Assembly (NCBI GenBank): GCA_014058105.1
Contig: JACGCM010001538.1
Location: forward strand, 62,001 to 126,000
Direction of reading: 5' to 3'
DNA: 64,000 nt
Source: Kingdonia uniflora
Lineage: Eukaryota > Streptophyta > Magnoliopsida > Ranunculales > Circaeasteraceae
The position numbers and the translations under genes are program-made. Shown piece after piece: positions 56,763 through 64,000 of this stretch (position 1 is its first letter; every line of letters begins with the position of its first letter). Below the pieces are notes generated by a model, which did not search any database, had not been told where the DNA came from, and saw only the letters and a list, made by a program, of their open reading frames with translations.

Positions 56763-57285
56763 CTTTATGGGATTAAGCTTTGGGAAACCTTGCAAAAAAT
56801 GTGTCGCCAGCTCCTGTACTGTAAGCAAAAGCTTTTTCTTGCTTCCATGGGACGTAAATCAGATGGGACATTTATTCTTATTTTGCTGAGAGCGGAGATG
56901 AGGGGCAGCTGAACTGGAACCTAAAGCAGATGAAAAAGATATATTGGATATTCGGCCAACTCCGCACTATTTTAACATGTAATGAGAGATGCTCAAATGT
57001 TAATTGCAAAATAGACAGACCGTTGTAAAAAGACAATTTTGTACAACACTTCAACTTACCACGCGCATTTCACGCTTTTCTCTGGAAGAAGGTGGGCATG
57101 GTTATGGGCGGGAACCATTCTCACTTGAACAAGATGAACAATGGAGCAAAGTATCCACTATATAGGCACTACCACGTTTAACGGACATCGCCAAAGGCAA
57201 ATTTCCTAGTGCTGCAGGGGATTTCTTCACCACATTAACTACTACCCTCCAGCCCCAGTCAGTACAACCATCACATACCTTAACA
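56763..57285 (-). pseudogene. HEN2: HEN2 C-terminal-region exons, placed upstream of the N-terminal exons
   Basis: Two minus-strand exons: about 57285-57061, encoding KVCDGCTDWGWRVVVNVVKK, GSAYIVDTLLHCSSC and SENGSRP, then a stop and PCPPSSREKREMRV before a GTAAGT donor; and 56920-56763, entered at a TTTAG acceptor, encoding VPVQLPLISALSKIRINVPS...LNPIK with a frameshift, before GTATAC. In HEN2/MTR4 these follow the helicase core (start of the arch/KOW region), i.e. they belong after LDASRE at 52574. Here they lie 0.6-1.1 kb upstream of the HEN2 start codon on the same strand. Between them and that start codon I see no further HEN2 exon. Confidence 0.88.
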
Positions 57286-57425
57286 TGCAATTGTCAATCA
57301 ATGCCAGCATTAGAAGAAATCACTTCATCTAAATATAAGCTAACCAAGCATTGTGACCCTCCACCAAAGATGCAAGTTAAAATGAAGAGAGGACTTACTT
57401 AGGGTATGACATTAGAGATTTTAGA

Positions 57426-57513
57426 TTAAGTTCCAGAAGATGGAGCGTACTTAGGGTACGACATCTGGGATTTCAGATGAAGAACTTTAATTTCACCATC
57501 GATTTCCCATTGT

Positions 57514-57549
<36 letters not shown>

Positions 57550-57698
57550 AAGAAAGAAAGAAAGAGAGAGGAGATGAGCACCTCAATTGCAGTTGTGGCA
57601 GGGAGAATTCTTGGGAGAAAGATGGATTCATGGAGAAAGAGAAAAGACAAAGTGGTGCTGAGAGATGATATTTTGAGTGAATTGGGAACCAATTTCAT
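57426..57698 (-). CDS. Unrecognised 90-codon ORF, possible captured first exon
   Basis: MKLVPNSLKISSLSTTLSFL... with a Ser/Leu-rich start like an organelle-targeting or signal sequence, but the middle (SLSLSLSLSLSQ) is only the translated GA/GAAA microsatellite at 57513-57572. An ATATATAAAC box-like sequence lies about 50 bp upstream. It may be the 5' end of a captured gene or chance. Confidence 0.25.
57513..57572. repeat. GA / GAAA microsatellite
   Basis: GAGAGAGAAAGAGAGAG... followed by four GAAA units and GAGAGAG. Confidence 0.95.
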
Positions 57699-57922
57699 TT
57701 AGAAGCCAAATTTTAAACAATGACAGATAAATAAATTGATAAAATGTTTATATATGATAGTTTAAAGCGTTAAGAATCAAATAAGTACTTTGGATGGAAT
57801 ACGACGCATTTTTCTAATTTGTGTCATTTGTATATGTTGGAAATATGGTTGGTTTTGCGACACATATAACAGTCGTTAATGGTTGCGCGCAAATATCACT
57901 AATAGCCAGTTTTCACGTAGTG

Positions 57923-58029
57923 ACTGTAATGTATCTTCAGTAGCGCCACGTGCATATTAAAGAGGTCGAGTGGTCGTATGCTGGCCTAAGATGAAGCATG
58001 AGTCTGAGATGCGGAATAAGCCACTACAT
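57923..58029 (-). mobile_element. LTR end of Tat2 (right-hand scrap)
   Basis: TCTTCAGTAGCGCCACGTGC...GATGCGGAATAAGCCACTACA matches 45540-45643. It begins immediately after the CACTA-like terminus, so the LTR was cut by that insertion or by a linked deletion. Confidence 0.8.
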
Positions 58030-59260
58030 AACCCTAGGAAAAGAGAGAGAAAGAGAGTGATAGAAATCTTATCCCCTCATGTTAGGGAAAAAAATAATCT
58101 CGATACACTTAAACTCCATCCCTAAGCAATAAATACCATTTTGTAATGTAATATAAATGAAACGATATATGATCTGTAGGGACAAGATTTTGTAAAGCTC
58201 GAACTAGCTTGAAATCGATCCTTACACCAAGAACTACTATGCCAAGAATTAAATAAGAGATAACACTTGACACAAGGGATTTAGTGTGAAAAACCTGTGA
58301 ATAGGTATAAACCACAACCTCAAGTGGAGGATTTTGTGAAAGTAGTATTATTGCTTAAGAGAGTGGGAGAATCTGATTACAAGAGTTAATCTAAGAAAAA
58401 ATAGCTAGAGATCAGATAATTGTATGTATAGAATTATCTGTTGACCCTCCCTATTTCCTTAGGAGCTCTGCCCTTTTATAGACCCTGCTCTCAGCTTGAC
58501 ATCGTGCTTGAACACCTTCTCCTAAAAGTGGGAGTCATGGACAGTTGAGTGTGTAACTATTAGCTCATGAGAGACAGGTATATGTTGACTTATTCTGTTT
58601 ACATCTATTGTGGATGACCCACGTTCTGCTTGAGTTTGTGGTCGATGTGTAACTGTTGACGTGTATGTAACGTGTTTGTTTATGCATGAGTTTGGTACTG
58701 GATAAGATCGAGTACTCCAGAGCTCGAGTGATAAGTAAGTTCGAGTGTCCCATAGCTCGAGGAATAAGTCCCTATAATCGCCCCTTACAACTAAAGTTAC
58801 GAGTGACTTAAGCTGAGAAATCCCTGAGAATCTGGCATACCTTGCTGATGTAAGTGGCTGCTTGGAAAATACAATGTCTGTGTTGGTGACTGTGCTGCAT
58901 TTAATGTCATTGACGAGTGATTGATGTACGTGTTGACTGATGCGAATAATGGTTACGTTGGGAACAACCTGTATTGAGTGCTTTCCTGTATTTAAATAGG
59001 AGGGAGACTAATCACCGCTCATCACCGTCGTGGTGCCCCACTGCTGATTGTTGAATGTAGAATGTAGAATTTCAAAATGTTGAGACTGAAAGTTTGAACT
59101 GCAGTAATGTGTTCTCCGGTTTTACCCTTTGAATTAGAATAAGCCTGCGGGTGTAGAAGTAAGTATTATTTGTGCTTCAACCGTTAGACTTAGGGGGGAT
59201 TAGCGGTAGTGAGCTAGTATTATCTTTGCTCGTACTTTAGGCGGTCACCGCAGGCTAAGA

Positions 59261-59810
59261 GGTTCTTTATGGCCCCCGCCTCGGATCTGTGTTTCCTCAG
59301 GGGTTCGGCTAGTATTATCTATGCCTTGATACCATATTGGATACTGATCATGCAGTCTGAGGCTCTTTATGGCCCCAGTCTTGGAGATTTCTGAGTCCTT
59401 AGGGGTTCGGCTAGTATTATCTATGCCTTGATACCATATTGGAGAGTTGGGCTTATCGGCAGCGAGCAATGTCTCACTCGTGCTTTAGGCCTGATCCTAC
59501 AGACTGAGGCTCTTTATGGCCCCAGCCCCGATGGTTTCTGAGTCCTCAGGGGTCCAGCTAGTATTATCTATGCCTTGATACCATATTGGATACTGATCCT
59601 GCAGATTGAGGCCCTTTATGGCCCCAGTCCCAGAGATTTCTGAGTCTTCAGGGGTTCGGCAAGTATTATTTATACCTTGATACCATATTGGATACTTATC
59701 CTACAGACTGAGGCTCTTTATGGCCCCAGTCCCAGAGATTTCTGAGTCCTCAGGGGTTCGGCTAATATTATCTATGCCTTAATACCATATTGGATACTGA
59801 TAGACTGAAG
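59261..59810. repeat. About 102-bp tandem repeat, five units
   Basis: The landmark GGCTCTTTATGGCCCCAG starts units at 59261, 59361, 59508, 59610 and 59712. Each unit has CTCAGGGGTTCGGCTAGTAT and GCCTTGATACCATATTGGAT. The second unit is about 45 bp longer through an insertion. Confidence 0.9.
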
Positions 59811-59844
59811 TTGCTCGAGCTGAAGAAATAAATCTGAAGTTGCT

Positions 59845-60060
59845 CGAGCTGAAGTTAAAAGTGAGCTAAAGTTGAAAGTGAGCTAAAGCTGAAAGAGAGC
59901 TACAGCTGAAAGCGACCTAAAGCTAAAAGCGAGTTAAAGCTAAAAGAGAGTTAAAGTTGAAAATGACCTAAAGCTGAAAATGAGCTAAAGCTGAAAACGA
60001 GCTAAAGCTGAAAATGAGCTAAAGCTGAAAGTGAGCTAAAGCTCAAAATGTTAGTTGCTA
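59845..60060 (+). repeat. 18-bp tandem repeat
   Basis: GAGCTAAAGCTGAAAATG and variants, about 11 units. In the plus frame it reads ELKLKV repeats, but TAA/TAG variants interrupt. The frame opens from 60048 into EAEIESESSSNHLPLIYRPS to 60236. Confidence 0.85.
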
Positions 60061-61710
60061 GAGCTGAAGAAATCGAGCTGAAGTTGAAAGTGAGTTTAGA
60101 ATTTGAAGCTGAGATTGAATCTGAATCTTCCTCCAATCATCTTCCTCTTATTTATCGCCCTAGTGTTGATTACACATATCGAAGTATGATCGATGTTGGG
60201 GGTTCATATTACTCTGAGTCTCAGTCTCGAAATTAAGGTTCGCTCATAATTCTGCTAACGGATCAGGCTCTAGGGAGCTGTCATGCTCAACTCCTGGTGC
60301 TTGTTGTATGGAATACACCATGGTAGAATATCTGATTACTGAATATCAGCGTGGCTTTGGAGAACGTGGAAAAACTGTGCAATTCCCACATACGGCACCA
60401 AATGTAGGGACCAGATTTCGTAAAGCTAAAACTAGCTTGAAATCGATCCTTACACCAAGAACTACTATGCCAAGAATTAAATAAGAGATAACACTTGAAA
60501 CAGGGGATTTAGCATGGAAAACCTGTGAATAGGTAAAAACTACGACCTCGAGTGGAGGATTTTGTGAAAGTAGTATTATTGCTTGAGAGAGTGAGAGAAT
60601 CTGATTACAAAAGTTAATCTAAGAAAAAATAGTTATAAATTAGATAATTATATATATAGAATTGTCTGTTAACACCCTCCCTATTTCCTTAGGAGCTCTG
60701 CCCTTTTATAGACCCTACTCTTAGCTTGACATCGTACTTGAACATGTTCTCCTGAATGTGGGAGTCATGGACAGTTGAGTGTGTAACTACTAGCTCGTGG
60801 GAGATAGGTGTATGTTGACTTGTTCTGTTTACATCTGTTGTGAATGACCCACGTTCTGCTTGAGTTTGTGGGTCGATGTGTAACTGTAGAAGTGTATGTA
60901 ACGTGTTTGTTTATGCGTGAGTCTGGTACTGGATAAGATCGAGTACTCTAGAGCTCGAGTGATAAGTAAGTTTGAGTGTCCCATAGCTCGAGGAATAAGT
61001 CCCTACATGATTCTTATCAAGGTTTTGTTAACTTAGCTCCAACTATTAATCCAAAAGTAAATGTTAGTTTAGTAGTCATTCAAACAAAAAAATTATTTAT
61101 TTTACTCGACTACTAGAACCTTTGTCATTAATACGAACTTACTTAATAAAGAAGTTACAACTATGTTGAATACATAATGATTGAGATTAATCCAGGAAGA
61201 TCTAGGGAAGTTTCGATGAAAAATTGACCAAGTAGTTTAAACGAGATTTAGAGTCGTTCGAACGACTTCTGGTCTACTCGAACAGATTTGTTTTCTATTT
61301 GAAAAGATAAAGCTCGGAGTATTCTGTTCTGACAGAATTTTAGTCTGTTCGAATACACTTTTTTTTTATTCAAACAGAGGCTTGTTTAGTTCGAACAAAT
61401 GCACGATTTAGCCAATTATTAAGGTGTTTAAGGGCATAATTGTCTTATTTTGTAACTAGGAACTTGTAACCCTTATAAAAGGGGCAAGGCTAGGCAAGAT
61501 CTAGGAGGTTAGATCAATCAAAGTTCTGAGATAGACCTAGGGCTTAAGAGGAATTTGATTGTAATCGATTGATTTGAGCAATTGAATCTCTAAAAGGGAT
61601 TTCTCCCAACCAATTTATGTGTTCTTCGTACAATTATTTGTTTTAGGGTTTCTTAATTCGTATTGGGGAATAAGTGGTATCATTTTTTCAGTTACGATTC
61701 TCAGGGGTGA

Positions 61711-62773
61711 TTGTGGTTTATGGTTTCTACACGTGACCGTCTCAAACAAACGAAGGAGAAGCTAGTAAGTTCATTGAAGATTCACCGGAAACCTAACTCG
61801 AAGAAGAAGGACAATTTGGAGATGGGTAATTCTGAAGATCAACTCACGACTTTGGAAACGAAAGTTTCTGACATAATTACTACTCTAGGGGAGTTGGTAG
61901 AATAATTACTTCTCACGAACCTCGCACAAGCTTCCGCTTCGGTGAAACTGCGAATACGCTCAAAGAAGAAAGGGGTTATAGAGGAGGATAGAGACGGGTG
62001 TATACCGAAGAGGTAGATATGGATTCTAGTGATGCCGAATCCGACGAGGAACGATCGGTTATTGGTAAGTCCACGAATCCTATGTGTAATCTTCGTATCA
62101 ATTTTAAATTGAAATTCCGGTATTCGTCGGTTCAATCAATGCCATGAAGTTGGATAATTGGTTAGATAGGTTAGAAACCTATTTTTCTGTTTATGAATAC
62201 TCCAATGCTCATAAAATATATTTTTGTACATTGAAATTTGCAAGTCATGCACTCACGTGGTGGAAGTCCTATCAGAAATGCCACGTAGTAGGAAGTTTGA
62301 GTTGAAAAGAATTTAAGGTGTTAGTGAAGAAGCAATTCTATCCGATTGGGTATGAGCAAGAGAGATGATACATATGGCATAATTTATGCGAAAAGTTTCA
62401 GCAATCCATTCAAGAGTACACTACGGCGTTTCATAACCAAGCTTTAGTTTTGGACATCGATGTGGACGTGTATGAGGTGTTCATGAAATACACGGGGGGT
62501 TTGTCGGAGTCCATTAGAAAAGAGTTGAAGCTCTTTATTGTGGTCAATATCGAAGATGCTATCATGAAGGAAATTACTATTGAAGGCAATTACTTGAAGA
62601 GTGACAAAGAAGATGACAAGAACAAGTCGGGGTACAAGTCTAGTTGGAAAAACGAGCATAAGGGAGAGTCCAAAGCAGATGGGTCTTCGTCCAAAGAGAA
62701 TTATTGTAATAATTCTAAGGCGAGTGGGAATATTTTAGATAAATGTTGGAAACTTCACCCGGAGTTTAGGTAG
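61711..62773 (+). pseudogene. Gypsy C gag, broken
   Basis: Starts MVSTRDRLKQTKEKLVSSLK with TTLGELVE then a stop. The capsid domain follows at about 62145: MKLDNWLDRLETYFSVYEYS, ALTWWKSYQK, FYPIGYEQER, SIQEYTTAFHNQALVLDIDV and the frame 62450-62773 with YTGGLSESIRKEL. It ends in a decayed zinc knuckle, CNNSKASGNILDKCWKLHPE (usual CxxCxxxGHxxxxCWKLHPE). Several stops (after VGSLS, QER) break the frame. Typical plant gypsy gag order. Confidence 0.88.
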
Positions 62774-62866
62774 AAGGAGGAGAAGAGCAAGAAAGAAAGA
62801 TATGCACTAGCCGTAGAGGTTGTTGACCTCCCAGATTTAAATAAACCGAATCCTAAGTTTATACTT

Positions 62867-63429
62867 ATGTATCAGCAGTCTTTGGATACTGAGGATGAGA
62901 GTCAGGAAGAACTTTTTAATGCCAGTATTCAGGTAATGCAGAGCCTAGTCGAGGCCATTGTTGATCCAGGTAGTCAAAAAAATTTGATTTATGAGGCGTT
63001 GGTAAAGAAGATGGGTTTGATTACTACAGCTCATCCTAAGCCATATGGTTAGGGGTAGATTTAGAAAGATGCGGATTTGATGATCACGAAGCAGTGTACA
63101 TTCAAATTTGCGATCACTGAAATGTTTATTGGCGAGGTGACATGTGAAGTGGTTCCTTTAGATGTGTCTCAGGTCATCTTGGGTAGCCCTTATCTTTGGG
63201 ACCGAGATATGATTCATTACCGTAGAGCTCGCAGTATCGTCTTGTGAAGGAGGGAAAGGAGTTCCATATCAATGTCTGTAAGGAGTATGTCACTGCGAAT
63301 AATTTGGTAACGGTGACTCATGTGAAGCAGTTGGTTAATGGGAGCGGCAAGTTTGTGTTATTGGTACGACCGATTCAAGAGGGTACGTCGGCTAGCGTAT
63401 TGTCTACAATGACAACGTCTTATAAGTAA
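62867..63429 (+). pseudogene. Gypsy C aspartic protease, broken
   Basis: SLVEAIVDPGSQKNLIYEAL contains the active site as DPGS in place of D-T/S-G-S, then KKMGLITTAHPKPYG, a stop, KDADLMITKQCTFKFAITEM, and GEVTCEVVPLDVSQVILGSP with the flap/ILG motif, followed by YLWDRDMIHYRR and a further stop. The tail frame 63244-63429 (KEFHINVCKEYVTANNLVTV) is the protease-RT linker. Pol is cut just after this. Confidence 0.82.
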
Positions 63430-63559
63430 CAAATTGACATGAGGAAGTTTCATGAGGAGGTTGTGGTGCATTCTGGTCACAGACCGCTCCATTTTTAGTT
63501 ACACAGACCAAGCTACAACAAGCTCGCCCAATAAAGGGGGTGCCGTATCTCTAATAATT

Positions 63560-63916
63560 CCCCTTGATTGAGAGTTCCTGCAAGGCAGGATATGTGAGTA
63601 TGAATTAGATTTGCCACCTTATATGCAGATGTATTCGGTGATTAATGTCGAGCATTTAATGTTGTTTGAGCCGTCACTTTTAGATGAAGTCTCTACAATC
63701 GACACTCGCCTTCCGTCAGTTGATGACTCATGGATAGAAAGAGAAGGTCTGTTGCACGTTGCAAGAGGATGGTATTACAGAGAAGAATGTTTGCGCTACA
63801 AGACAAGGTGGCATTGAGTCGTTCTGAGTTGGGAAGAAGGGGTCAGCCACCTAGTAAGTCGAAGTGGTACAACAGGGAAATGGGCATAGCTGCATTCCCA
63901 CATCTCCAGTTCTAGC
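63560..63916 (+). pseudogene. Gypsy C integrase C-terminus with chromodomain-like tail
   Basis: LPPYMQMYSVINVEHLMLFE is the integrase C-terminal signature before a chromodomain-like end. In other frames SRSELGRRGQPPSKSKWYNR and FPHLQF supply the last residues just ahead of the polypurine tract. It is joined directly to protease-linker sequence, showing the size of the internal deletion. Confidence 0.75.
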
Positions 63917-64000
63917 TTGAGCAGGAGCTCAAGGCTCCTAAAAGGGGGAACTATGATCCTGGAGGATCTAGGGAAGTTTTGATAAAAAAAAATTGACCAT

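Larger units (their letters stand above)
51756..57922. mobile_element. CACTA-like element carrying HEN2 gene pieces (only the right terminus seen)
   Basis: The right end reads CTGGCTATTAGTGATATTTG-side sequence closing with TTTTCACGTAGTG at 57922; on the other strand this is CACTACGTGAAAACTGG, a CACTA-type terminus. Both ends hold CGTTATAAATGTCG / ACAGTCGTTAATG-like motifs (51790-51870 and 57860-57890) of the kind common in CACTA subterminal DNA. A tRNA-like segment (52031-52099) corresponds to one in the clear CACTA element at 27425. The expected left CACTAC terminus is not found near 51750, so the left limit is approximate and the assignment is tentative. It interrupts Tat2: an LTR end of Tat2 follows directly at 57923. 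Confidence 0.55.
58175..61007 (-). mobile_element. Small non-autonomous Tat-type LTR element with tandem repeats
   Basis: LTRs 58175-58776 (602 bp) and 60404-61007 (604 bp) begin TGTAGGGAC and end GTCCCTACA (or TATA). A PBS at 60386-60403 reads TGGTGCCGTATGTGGG in sense, near the Tat1 PBS; a polypurine tract AAGGGGCGAT abuts the 3' LTR. Flanking pentamers are TGATC and TGATT. The 1.6 kb interior has no gag or pol, only tandem repeats, so it is non-autonomous. Confidence 0.9.
61188..64000 (+). mobile_element. Gypsy element C with pol deleted, runs off the window
   Basis: 5' LTR 61188-61672, PBS TGGTATCA at 61675-61682 (initiator tRNA-Met type), gag, protease, a deletion, an integrase-tail remnant, a polypurine tract (AAAAGGGGGAACTA) and the start of the 3' LTR at 63954. 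Both LTRs begin TAATCC/TGATCC...GGATCTAGGGAAGTTT. Same family as element B on the opposite strand. RT, RNase H and the integrase core are missing between about 63430 and 63560, so the copy is internally deleted. Confidence 0.88.

Noticed and set aside
59245..59469. 74-codon minus-strand ORF with repeated IWYQGIDN
   Set aside because: The repeated peptide mirrors the 102-bp DNA repeat; the frame is lost in the later units.

Overview
The window is AT-rich plant nuclear DNA, most likely from a eudicot. Every recognisable coding region is either part of a plant-type transposable element (Ty3/gypsy of the Tat lineage with two RNase H domains, another Ty3/gypsy family, Ty1/copia, a LINE, CACTA transposons) or a broken copy of a plant RNA-helicase gene with introns. 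I see no intact host gene, no functional tRNA or rRNA gene and no prokaryotic signal. The window reads as a graveyard of nested transposons.

Layout. 1-2029: internal tail, primer-binding site (PBS) and LTR of a non-autonomous LTR element on the minus strand. 2030-3108: small repeats and an inverted LTR scrap. 3109-8473: a left-truncated non-autonomous element ('element 1'). 8922-26914: an approximately 18 kb Tat-type Ty3/gypsy element (Tat1, minus strand) with both LTRs, degenerate gag-PR-RT-RH-aRH-IN, a 62-bp tandem repeat and a degenerate plus-strand (antisense) gene. It is interrupted at 10772-17648 by a second copy of the element 1 family ('element 2'). 26920-27424: scraps of the same non-autonomous family and a dispersed repeat.

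27425-38131: a CACTA transposon with both termini. It contains a tRNA-like sequence, a LINE fragment, a perfect 3 x 72-bp tandem repeat and a complete but dead copia element (32866-37948). 38132-40283: unassigned DNA. 40284-45066: a degenerate gypsy element (B). 45069-51755: left part of a second Tat-like element (Tat2) with three plus-strand units that each follow a TATA box, one of them multi-exon, and a tandem-repeat block. About 51756-57922: a CACTA-like segment carrying pieces of a HEN2/DExH10 exosome-helicase gene in permuted order, with a solo LTR in one intron. 57923-58029: an LTR scrap of Tat2. 58175-61007: a small non-autonomous Tat-type element rich in tandem repeats. 61188-64000: a gypsy element (C) of the same family as B, with pol deleted, running off the window.

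The genes do not work together as a pathway. The points of most interest are the conserved antisense genes of the two Tat elements, the orphan protein of the non-autonomous family, the permuted HEN2 pieces in a CACTA-like element, a compact tRNA-like fold shared by both CACTA segments, and a TTCGAA-centred palindrome cluster shared by the LTRs of unrelated gypsy and copia elements. Boundaries come from reading by eye. LTR ends, target-site duplications and splice sites were checked base by base; similarity levels were not computed.
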